Shown here: piece by piece, positions 1 through 5,530 of the stretch
Layout of the letters: each line of letters opens with the position of its first letter
Position numbering within the stretch: position 1 is the first letter of the stretch
NCBI GenBank assembly: GCA_947623615.1
Contig: CANQHH010000061.1
Location: forward strand, 1-7,801
DNA from: an uncultured Clostridia bacterium
GTDB taxonomy: Bacteria; Bacillota; Clostridia; TANB77; CAG-508
Reading direction: 5' to 3'
DNA: 7,801 bases
The notes under the pieces: generated by a model
The model's input: the letters and a program-made list of their open reading frames with translations, nothing else
What the model was told of the DNA's origin: nothing
The model's database searches: none
Made by a program: the position numbers and the translations under genes

Positions 1-1143
1 ATGCTTCATGCTATGACAGAAGATGAACAAGTTGATTTTTATAATAGAATGAATAAAGAATTTATAGGAACAAATTTAGATTATGGAGTAAAAAATACAT
101 GGTTTGCAGAATTTAACCCAACATATTGTACTAATTGTGATAATTGTGGTGAGAAATTTTTTCTATTAGAAAGGAACGGCGATATTTATTCTTGTGTAAG
201 AGGGCAAAAAAATAATGAATTTTATTATGGAAATATATATAACGATGATGTTGAAACAATTTTTAATAATGCCAGTAGAAAAATTTTTGAGATACATAAC
301 AAGATAGGCTTTAGCGAAGAATGTTTGAACTGTAAATATTTGTATTTGTGTAAAACAGGGTGTCCATTTGTAAAAAATAAATATAATACAAATAAATCAT
401 ATACTTGTAAATTGCAGCAAGAAATATATAAAGATAATCCACAATTATATCCAGAAGATGAAAACAATGAAGAATCTATTTATATGTATTTAAGCAAAAT
501 ACATCCAGATATTTCAACGGATTTTTATCCTAAAGAAAAGAAAATTATGGGGCAAGACATACCAAGTTTAACATCAATTATAGAAGCGGATAAAAAATTA
601 AAAAACATATATAATCCAGATGTATTTATACTAAAAGTTGATGATACTGAATATAAGCTTGAATCTCAAATAATAAAGAGTAAAAGAGATATTGTGTATT
701 TAACAGATGAAAGTAAAATAAAGCTTTATATAAAAGAGGGAGTATTGGAGGATTGTGATTATCCTGCAAGTAATTCATTGTATATGATGTTATTAACAGG
801 AGATACATTACAATATGGAGATGAGCAAAGAGTAAAGCAAGAACATATTATGACTCATCAAATATTTACAAATACAGTAAAAAAAGAAAAATCTGATAAA
901 GAAGGTTATTACGGTGTGGACATATCAAAAATATTGAGTCTATATTATGATAAGTTATCTACAGAAAATCCAAATAACTTATTCTTTACTACAACGGAAT
1001 TAAGAGATTATCATTATACTAAACATAAGAATAATGCTTATTATCATATACAAGCGATAAATTTACCATTTCAAAATATAGAATTATTTTATGTTGATTG
1101 TAAGGGGGAGACTAACTATTTTGAAAAATGGATGGACACATAG
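1..1143 (+). CDS. Radical SAM/SPASM-domain protein, C-terminal part (probably truncated by window edge)
   Basis: The frame is open from the first base. Residues 43-136 form a SPASM-type auxiliary [4Fe-4S] cluster domain: C43, C46, C49, then C65 in a 'GDIYSC' context, then C108-x2-C111-x5-C117-x3-C121 and C136. The CX2CX5CX3C spacing is the SPASM signature. Residues 1-42 resemble the linker at the end of a radical-SAM barrel. The catalytic CX3CX2C domain is not in the window and should lie upstream, so the ATG at position 1 is probably internal. SPASM enzymes typically modify peptides or proteins, as in RiPP maturation or anaerobic sulfatase maturation. A C-terminal extension of about 240 residues (141-380) is charged, rich in Tyr/Asn/Lys and not recognised; it could bind substrate. 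The gene ends at a hairpin terminator. The SPASM assignment is firm; the substrate is unknown. Confidence 0.8.
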   Translation: MLHAMTEDEQVDFYNRMNKEFIGTNLDYGVKNTWFAEFNPTYCTNCDNCGEKFFLLERNGDIYSCVRGQKNNEFYYGNIYNDDVETIFNNASRKIFEIHNKIGFSEECLNCKYLYLCKTGCPFVKNKYNTNKSYTCKLQQEIYKDNPQLYPEDENNEESIYMYLSKIHPDISTDFYPKEKKIMGQDIPSLTSIIEADKKLKNIYNPDVFILKVDDTEYKLESQIIKSKRDIVYLTDESKIKLYIKEGVLEDCDYPASNSLYMMLLTGDTLQYGDEQRVKQEHIMTHQIFTNTVKKEKSDKEGYYGVDISKILSLYYDKLSTENPNNLFFTTTELRDYHYTKHKNNAYYHIQAINLPFQNIELFYVDCKGETNYFEKWMDT

Positions 1144-1158
1144 AAAGTAAAAAATAAA

Positions 1159-1190
1159 AAAATAGGGTTTCCATTCGGATTCCCTATTTT
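1159..1190. terminator. Bidirectional intrinsic terminator between convergent genes
   Basis: A 9-bp outer stem (AAAATAGGG / CCCTATTTT), a TT/TT internal loop, 3 more bp (TCC/GGA) and an ATTC loop. It lies between the stop of the SPASM gene and the stop of the small minus-strand gene. The A-rich run at 1149-1162 becomes a strong U-tract on the minus strand. The plus-strand tail is a shorter T-run, so it should terminate both, and better on the minus strand. Confidence 0.8.
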
Positions 1191-1202
1191 AGTATTCTTA
1201 CC

Positions 1203-1439
1203 TTAATCTTCAGTTCTTTCAATAGGAGATGTACTATTGACTATTATTAATGGATCATTTTCACTTTCACTTTCAAGTGCTAACCCCGCATTTTCAATAG
1301 CTGTTTCTACTTTAATTAATTCGTTAAAAGTTTTTTCATGTGCATGCTTATATACAAAAAATAAATTTGTCATTATTGCAAGTGCGATTACTAATATAAT
1401 AATTATAGCTAAAAGTATTTTGTTATTTAATTTGTTCAT
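1203..1439 (-). CDS. Small single-pass membrane protein, unknown function (78 aa)
   Basis: Residues 1-7 are short and positively charged. Residues about 8-30 form a very hydrophobic Ile/Leu/Ala-rich helix, best read as an N-terminal membrane anchor or uncleaved signal anchor. Next comes a short amphipathic segment (KHAHEKTFNELIKVETAIENAG), then a Glu/Asp/Ser-rich tail ending in ERTED. The arrangement suggests an anchor with a helical, possibly coiled-coil, extracytoplasmic portion. The start is fixed by a strong Shine-Dalgarno on the minus strand, TTAGGGGGTAAATTAT directly before the ATG. The gene converges on the terminator at 1159-1190 and is divergent from the 118-aa gene. An overlapping plus-strand frame (1237-1443) lacks such a site and is rejected. 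No family recognised. Confidence 0.7.
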   Translation of the reverse strand: MNKLNNKILLAIIIILVIALAIMTNLFFVYKHAHEKTFNELIKVETAIENAGLALESESENDPLIIVNSTSPIERTED

Positions 1440-1506
1440 ATAATTTACCCCCTAAGTTTTCAATAAGTGACGTTTTTATATCACATCTAAGTTAAATTAT
1501 ATATTT

Positions 1507-1564
1507 ATTATAGCTAAAAATCAATATATTTTTTTTATTTTAGATTGTTCATTAAAATGAGCAA
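1507..1564 (-). promoter_or_regulatory. Candidate promoter(s) for the small membrane protein
   Basis: Two alternatives are visible on the minus strand. (a) A consensus TATAAT at 1507-1512 whose -35 position (1530-1535) is only AAAAAA. (b) TTGCTC (1559-1564), a 16-bp spacer and TAAAAT (1537-1542). Option (b) would place the -35 inside the left operator-like palindrome, mirroring the plus-strand promoter. I cannot decide between them; each is weak in one element. Confidence 0.4.
1546..1563. promoter_or_regulatory. Operator-like palindrome, left copy
   Basis: TGTTCATTAAAATGAGCA is an 18-bp dyad in which 7 of 8 positions per arm are complementary. It matches the copy at 1578-1595 at 15 of 18 positions. 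Half-site consensus TGYTCATT. The form suits a homodimeric helix-turn-helix repressor such as an Xre/Cro-type protein (inference). No regulator gene is visible in the window. Confidence 0.55.
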
Positions 1565-1577
1565 AAATATAAAAAGA

Positions 1578-1595
1578 TGTTCACTTTAATGAGCA
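1578..1595. promoter_or_regulatory. Operator-like palindrome, right copy
   Basis: TGTTCACTTTAATGAGCA is an 18-bp dyad in which 6 of 8 arm positions are complementary. Its centre is 32 bp from the left copy, close to three helical turns, so dimers on both sites would sit on the same DNA face. It covers the -35 of the plus-strand promoter, which suggests repression of the 118-aa/MBL unit by promoter occlusion. Confidence 0.55.
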
Positions 1596-1608
1596 AGTGT
1601 GCTAAAAT
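1580..1608 (+). promoter_or_regulatory. Promoter for the 118-aa protein / MBL hydrolase unit
   Basis: TTCACT (1580-1585, 4/6 to TTGACA), a 17-bp spacer and an extended -10, TGC-TAAAAT, with the hexamer at 1603-1608. Transcription would start near 1615 and give a leader of about 130 nt. A second bare TATAAT at 1684-1689 has no -35 and is a weaker alternative. The -35 lies within the right operator-like site. Confidence 0.55.
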
Positions 1609-1633
1609 GATAAAGAAGAATATAAAGAATTAA

Positions 1634-1724
1634 TAGTTGCCTTAGGTACGCTAGTTGCTTTATACCATAGTCAATGATTAGATTATAATTTCAAGGGAGT
1701 ACTTATGTGTACCTTGTAAGCGAA
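1634..1724 (+). other. Structured 5' leader with competing pairings (possible cis-regulatory RNA)
   Basis: AGGTAC (1644-1649) is perfectly complementary to GTACCT (1709-1714), which would close a domain of about 70 nt. The same 3' strand can instead form a local hairpin, GTAC (1699-1702) with GTAC (1709-1712) around a TTATGT loop. CGCT (1649-1652) can also pair with AGCG (1719-1722). The element contains an imperfect direct repeat, TAGTTGCCTTA (1634-1644) and TAGTTGCTTTA (1652-1662). It ends about 22 nt before the start codon. It does not match a riboswitch class I can recall from consensus motifs. Pairing is seen in the sequence; a regulatory role is inference. Confidence 0.3.
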
Positions 1725-1746
1725 AAGAGAAAGGAATGGAGTTGAA

Positions 1747-2103
1747 ATGATAGATAAAAAACCAAAAACATATAATGAAATTGTTAGATTAAAGAAATGT
1801 TATACATTGGCAAATTATTATTCTAATATAACAGAAAATATGTTTAATGAAATATATGATTTTTTGGGTGAATCAGAGGGGAATTCGATAGTTGCTAATA
1901 GAAATATTTTGTCACTTGTAGATGAAAATGGAAAAGTTGTAAAAACATTTTCAATTGTTCCAAAAAATACTTCATTTGATAAAATAAATATTGATAGCAG
2001 CGGAGTTACTATAGTCCCACATTATACTTCAAGTTCATCATCATATGGAGGTTCATCTGGAAATAACAATAACAACAATAATAATAACAACAATAATAGT
2101 TAA
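1747..2103 (+). CDS. Hypothetical protein with Ser/Gly/Asn low-complexity tail (118 aa)
   Basis: Residues 1-90 look like a small folded domain. An N-terminal helical part (KTYNEIVRLKKCYTLANYY, then NMFNEIYDFLGE) is followed by a beta-rich part (RNILSLVDENGKVVKTFSIVP and SSGVTIVPHY). Residues 94-118 are disordered low complexity: a Ser run, a GGSSG linker, then 12 consecutive Asn and a final Ser. No signal peptide or membrane segment is seen. The start is supported by a GGAG site (1738-1741) 5 nt before the ATG and an AAGGA just upstream. It lies 30 nt upstream of the MBL hydrolase start, so the two are probably co-transcribed from the operator-overlapping promoter. The family is not recognised. 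The tail could be a flexible or aggregation-prone extension, or a leftover of microsatellite expansion. Confidence 0.7.
   Translation: MIDKKPKTYNEIVRLKKCYTLANYYSNITENMFNEIYDFLGESEGNSIVANRNILSLVDENGKVVKTFSIVPKNTSFDKINIDSSGVTIVPHYTSSSSSYGGSSGNNNNNNNNNNNNS
2062..2097 (+). repeat. AAT/AAC trinucleotide tract encoding 12 Asn
   Basis: Twelve consecutive Asn codons mix AAT and AAC, near the 3' end of the 118-aa gene. The mixture makes the tract an impure microsatellite, so slippage is possible but less likely than in a pure repeat. The remaining codons after it are one Ser and the stop, so length changes in multiples of three would be tolerated. Confidence 0.85.
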
Positions 2104-2133
2104 AGTAAAAAAAGTAAAATGCGAGGAGAAAAA

Positions 2134-3018
2134 ATGGAACTAGTTAAAATTGGAGAGAAAACGTATTATATAAAAAATAATACAAATATAGGAATATATA
2201 AAATAGATGAGGAAAATGTTTATTTAATTGATACAGGTAATGATAAAGAAGCGGGAAAGAAAATATTAAAAATAATTAATGAACAAGGCTGGCAAGTGAA
2301 AGGAATAATAAATACACATTCAAATGCAGATCATATAGGAGGAAATAAAGTAATTCAAGATAGGACAAATTGCGATATATTAGCATATAACATAGAAAAA
2401 AGTTTTACAGAGAATCCTATTTTAGAGCCATCATTTTTATATGGAGGATATCCATTTAAAGGTATCCAAAATAAATTTCTAATGGCAAAATCATCGAATG
2501 TAATTTCATTACAAAATAATATTCCAGATGGTCTTGAGTATTTTTCGTTAAAGGGACATTTTTTTGATATGATAGGAATAAAAACAAGTGATGATGTCTA
2601 TTTTTTAGCCGATTCATTATTTAGTGAGGAAACAATAACAAAATATCATGTATTCTTTTTATATGATGTAAAAGAATTTATTAATACATTAGATTTTTTA
2701 AGTACGTTAAATGGAAAATTATATGTTCCATCTCATTGTGAGGTAACAGCAGATATATCATCATTAATAGATTTGAACAAAAGAAAGGTACAGGAAATTA
2801 TATATAAAATTTATGGAAGATGTGAAACAGGTGCTACTTTTGAAGAAATTTTAAAATATATTTTTGATGAATATAAATTGGTGATGAATAGTAATCAATA
2901 TGTGCTTATTGGAAGTACAATAAAATCATATTTATCATATTTGTGTGATGAAAATATGATAAGTTATGAATTTGAAGATAATAAAATGTTATGGAAAAAA
3001 ATACAAAAAGGAGTGTAA
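2134..3018 (+). CDS. MBL-fold metallohydrolase with C-terminal winged-helix-like region (294 aa)
   Basis: The metallo-beta-lactamase fold shows in order: 'YLIDTG' (D33), the metal motif 'THSNADHIGG' at 61-70 (H62, N64, D66, H67), 'GHFFD' (H142), 'FLADS' (D160) and 'VPSHCE' (H201). Canonical enzymes have HxHxDH; here the second His is Asn64, giving HxNxDH. D66, H67, H142, D160 and H201 still allow a metal site. Residues about 215-290 resemble the winged-helix tail found in several MBL hydrolases. The family includes thiolesterases, glyoxalase-II-like enzymes and nucleases, and the substrate cannot be read here. Start chosen at the second ATG because GAGGAG (2123-2128) lies 5 nt upstream; the ATG at 2119 has no such site. 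Probably soluble, and co-transcribed with the 118-aa gene. A terminator overlaps the stop. Confidence 0.85.
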   Translation: MELVKIGEKTYYIKNNTNIGIYKIDEENVYLIDTGNDKEAGKKILKIINEQGWQVKGIINTHSNADHIGGNKVIQDRTNCDILAYNIEKSFTENPILEPSFLYGGYPFKGIQNKFLMAKSSNVISLQNNIPDGLEYFSLKGHFFDMIGIKTSDDVYFLADSLFSEETITKYHVFFLYDVKEFINTLDFLSTLNGKLYVPSHCEVTADISSLIDLNKRKVQEIIYKIYGRCETGATFEEILKYIFDEYKLVMNSNQYVLIGSTIKSYLSYLCDENMISYEFEDNKMLWKKIQKGV

Positions 3019-3036
3019 ATCATTTTTACACTCTTT
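3008..3036. terminator. Intrinsic terminator shared by MBL gene and rnhA
   Basis: A 12-bp stem containing one G-T wobble has the core GAGTGTAAA (3011-3019) / TTTACACTC (3025-3033) and a 5-nt loop. It overlaps the MBL stop codon and is followed by GTTGTTAT on the plus strand. On the minus strand it is followed by a U-rich stretch (TTTTGTATTTTTTT), so it should also end rnhA transcripts. The two genes converge here. Confidence 0.75.
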
Positions 3037-3046
3037 GTTGTTATAT

Positions 3047-3484
3047 CTAATTTAAATCTTTTATAGCATTTCTAGCAAGTTCATCACATCGGTTATTAAA
3101 TTCGTTATCTGCATGACCTTTAACTTTTATAAATGTAACTTTATGGGTATTAGTAAGGGTAATTAATTCTTGCCAAAGTTCTTTATTTTTAACATCTTCT
3201 TTACCAGATGTTTTCCAATTGTTTTTTTGCCAATTTATAATCCATTTTTGTAAAAAAGCATTTACAACATAAGCACTATCACTGTAAATACTTACAATAC
3301 ATGGGTGTTTTAATAGCTTAAGAGCTTCTATAACAGCAGTTAGCTCCATAACATTGTTAGTAGTATTTTTTTGCCCTCCAGATATTTCCTTTTTTATGTC
3401 TTTATACATCAAAATTGCTCCCCAACCACCAGGTCCTGGGTTACCAGAACAAGCTCCATCGGTATAAATAGTAACTTCATCCAT
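3047..3484 (-). CDS. rnhA: Ribonuclease HI
   Basis: Degrades the RNA strand of RNA-DNA hybrids (R-loops, primers) in the cytoplasm. All catalytic positions of RNase HI are present: D9 in 'YTDGACSGNPGPGG', E47 in 'NNVMELTAV', D69 in 'YSDSAYV', H124 in 'VKGHADNE' and D134 in 'NRCDELA'. The length of 145 residues is normal for a single-domain RNase HI. The basic and aromatic stretch 'WIINWQKNNWKTSGKEDVKN' corresponds to the basic-protrusion/handle region of E. coli-type enzymes, placing it in the canonical HI group and not with the shorter handle-less forms. The start is fixed by AAAAGGAG on the minus strand, 9 nt before the ATG. It is divergent from tmcAL, with overlapping promoters, and convergent with the MBL gene. 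Confidence 0.97.
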   Translation of the reverse strand: MDEVTIYTDGACSGNPGPGGWGAILMYKDIKKEISGGQKNTTNNVMELTAVIEALKLLKHPCIVSIYSDSAYVVNAFLQKWIINWQKNNWKTSGKEDVKNKELWQELITLTNTHKVTFIKVKGHADNEFNNRCDELARNAIKDLN

Positions 3485-3502
3485 ATAAATTGCTCCTTTT
3501 AA

Positions 3503-3555
3503 TTGTAAATTAAATTAATTTATGATATTATATCAGTAAAGTAAAATTAGTACAA
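3503..3555. promoter_or_regulatory. Overlapping divergent promoters of rnhA and tmcAL built on a symmetric -10
   Basis: The 13-bp perfect dyad TGATATTATATCA (3523-3535) reads as an extended -10 on both strands. On the plus strand: TTGTAA (3503-3508), 17-bp spacer, TGA-TATTAT (hexamer 3526-3531). On the minus strand: TTGTAC (3550-3555), 17-bp spacer, TGA-TATAAT (hexamer 3527-3532). Predicted starts give leaders of about 35 nt (rnhA) and 47 nt (tmcAL). The two polymerases cannot occupy this DNA simultaneously, so the promoters should compete. Confidence 0.7.
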
Positions 3556-3584
3556 GTCTAAAATACAAACAAGGAGGAAAGGAA

Positions 3585-4817
3585 ATGAGTACGGTTCTTG
3601 GAATAATCGGTGAATATAATCCATTTCATAATGGACATCTATACCATATAGAAAAGTCTAAACAAGAAACGGATGCACAATATGTAATATGTATTATTTC
3701 TGGTAATTTTGTACAAAGAGGAAATACATCAATAGTAAATAAATGGGCAAAAACAGAAATGATATTAGAAAATGGAGCTGATTTAGTAATAGAGTTACCA
3801 ACAATTTATAGTGTATCAAGTGCAGAGAATTTTGCTGAAGGTTGTATAAAAATATTTAACTCTTTAAAAATAGTTGATACATTATCATTTGGAATGGAGA
3901 CATCAGATATTGCTATTTTAAATAATATTGCCAATGTATTGTATACAGAGCCAAAAGAGTATGTAACAATGCTTAGTCATGAATTACAAAAAGGAAATTC
4001 TTTTCCAAAAGCTAGAGAAAATGCGTTAATGATGTATTTAAATAATATAAAGAAATATGCAAATGTAATGTCTGGTTCTAATAATATTTTGGCTATAGAA
4101 TATTTAAAAGCCATGAAAAGAACAAAAAGTACATTAATTCCAGTAGGAATAAAAAGGCAAAAAGTTTTATATAATGGAGAACATATAGTTGATGAATTTG
4201 CTAGTTCTACTGCAATAAGAAAAATGCTTATGACAAATCAGTTTGATGATATAAGGAAGGTTATGCCAAAATCATCGTATATGATTTTAGGCAGGGAATT
4301 GAAGAATGGTCATTATGTTATAGATTTAAGCAAATATGAAAAAGAAATTATATATACATTAAGAAGGATGCCTATTGAACAAATAAAAGAATTGCCAGAT
4401 GTAACGGAAGGACTTGAAAATACTATAAAAAGCGCGGCAGAGTCTTGTAATAGGTTACAAGATTTAATTGATATAATAAAAACTAAAAGATATACGCAAA
4501 CTAGAATACAGAGAATTTTAATATATGCATTATTGGGAATTGATAAAAAGCAAATGCTTATGTCTAAAAAAGTAGCTCCATATATAAGAGTACTAGGGTT
4601 TAATGAAAATGGAAAAAATTTGATTTCTGAAATATCAAATAAAAATCCTAAGTTAAATATTATAACATCAGTAAAAAAATATATGGATACAGTAGGAAAT
4701 AAGAACTATAAAGAAATGCTACAAAGAGATATTTTTGCAACAGATATATATACTTTAGGATATGAAAAAGATTCTTGGGCAGGCTTAGATTATACAAATA
4801 AAATTGTAACTATATAA
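3585..4817 (+). CDS. tmcAL: tRNA(Met) cytidine acetate ligase
   Basis: TmcAL (B. subtilis YlbM) activates acetate with ATP to acetyl-AMP and forms N4-acetylcytidine at the wobble position C34 of elongator tRNA-Met, which sharpens AUG decoding. The N-terminal nucleotidyltransferase fold shows 'GEYNPFHNGHLYH' (9-21) with the HxGH signature HNGH (15-18), 'SGNFVQRG' (39-46), 'KWAKTEM' and 'GADLVIELP' (64-72). It also shows 'SNNILAIEYLKAM' (165-177) and the second nucleotide motif 'FASSTAIR' (205-212). The C-terminal helical part (about 225-410) is the usual tRNA-binding region. The length of 410 residues fits the family. An ideal AAGGAGG (3571-3577) lies 7 nt before the ATG. First gene of a probable tmcAL-coaE operon, transcribed from the symmetric promoter shared with rnhA. 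Confidence 0.96.
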   Translation: MSTVLGIIGEYNPFHNGHLYHIEKSKQETDAQYVICIISGNFVQRGNTSIVNKWAKTEMILENGADLVIELPTIYSVSSAENFAEGCIKIFNSLKIVDTLSFGMETSDIAILNNIANVLYTEPKEYVTMLSHELQKGNSFPKARENALMMYLNNIKKYANVMSGSNNILAIEYLKAMKRTKSTLIPVGIKRQKVLYNGEHIVDEFASSTAIRKMLMTNQFDDIRKVMPKSSYMILGRELKNGHYVIDLSKYEKEIIYTLRRMPIEQIKELPDVTEGLENTIKSAAESCNRLQDLIDIIKTKRYTQTRIQRILIYALLGIDKKQMLMSKKVAPYIRVLGFNENGKNLISEISNKNPKLNIITSVKKYMDTVGNKNYKEMLQRDIFATDIYTLGYEKDSWAGLDYTNKIVTI

Positions 4818-4840
4818 TTTTATTTTAGAAAGGTTATATG

Positions 4841-5446
4841 ATGAAAATTTTAGGAATTACAGGAAGTTCAGGTGCTGGTAAAAGTACAGTATGTGATATA
4901 TTACAAAAGGAATATGACGTAAAAATAATAAATGCAGATAAAATTGCAAGGAAATTATCTAAAAAAGGAACAAGTTATATTGAAGAAATTGTGCAGAAAT
5001 TTGGAAAAGATATTCTGGATGAACAAGGAGAATTAAAAAGAAAGCAATTAGCAGAAATTATATATACTAATCCTCAAAAAAGATTAGAGTTAAATAAATG
5101 TACATTTAAATACATAAAAAAAGAAATACAAAGGCAGATAAAAGAAGAAAAAGATGTATCTGCAATAATTATAGATGCTCCATTATTATTTGAGTGCGAG
5201 CTAGATGTATTGTGTGATGTAGTTATTGGTATTATTTCAAAAAGAGAAATACAGATACAGAGAATTATAGAAAGAGATAATATAAATTACGAACATGCTA
5301 AAAAAAGATTGGATGCACAAGAAGATAATCAGTTTTATATAGATAGATGTGATGAGATAATAGAAAATAATAATGATATTGCATATATTCAAGAAAATAT
5401 TATAAAAATAGCTGAAAAGTATAATATTACAAAAATATTACAATAA
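4841..5446 (+). CDS. coaE: Dephospho-CoA kinase
   Basis: Catalyses the last step of coenzyme A synthesis: ATP-dependent phosphorylation of the ribose 3'-OH of dephospho-CoA, in the cytoplasm. Visible parts of the P-loop kinase: Walker A 'GSSGAGKST' (8-16), the 'NADKIARKL' dephospho-CoA-binding segment (31-39), the 'IIIDAPLLFE' core (109-118) and the lid-region 'RLDAQ' (156-160). The length of 201 residues is normal. The His-Pro found in many CoaE proteins after the first half ('LE.I.HP.I') is not seen; the corresponding stretch reads LELNKCTFKYI. Two tandem ATGs exist (4838 and 4841). The AGAAAGG site at 4827-4833 is better spaced, at 7 nt, from the second. It starts about 20 nt after tmcAL with no terminator between, so co-transcription is likely. 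Confidence 0.95.
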   Translation: MKILGITGSSGAGKSTVCDILQKEYDVKIINADKIARKLSKKGTSYIEEIVQKFGKDILDEQGELKRKQLAEIIYTNPQKRLELNKCTFKYIKKEIQRQIKEEKDVSAIIIDAPLLFECELDVLCDVVIGIISKREIQIQRIIERDNINYEHAKKRLDAQEDNQFYIDRCDEIIENNNDIAYIQENIIKIAEKYNITKILQ

Positions 5447-5467
5447 CATTACATTTGTATTACAATA

Positions 5468-5496
5468 TTGAAAAAATGCGTATATTATCATATAAT
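5468..5496 (+). promoter_or_regulatory. Near-consensus vegetative promoter
   Basis: TTGAAA (5468-5473, 5/6), a 17-bp spacer and TATAAT (5491-5496, 6/6). This is the best sigma-A-type promoter in the window. It lies 34 nt upstream of the frameshifted gene and indicates that the gene and the 82-aa gene after it form a separate transcription unit from tmcAL-coaE. No clear terminator separates it from coaE; the region 5430-5470 contains only direct ATTACAATA-like repeats. Confidence 0.75.
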
Positions 5497-5530
5497 TAAT
5501 ACGGAAAAAACCTTTTTAGGGGGAAATTAA

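Noticed and set aside
1237..1443. Plus-strand frame opposite the 78-aa membrane protein gene
   Set aside because: It has no ribosome binding site, while the minus-strand frame has a strong one plus a matching terminator and a plausible membrane-protein layout.
5430..5470. ATTACAATA-type repeats after coaE as a repeat array or terminator
   Set aside because: They are few, direct not inverted, and consistent with AT-rich composition.
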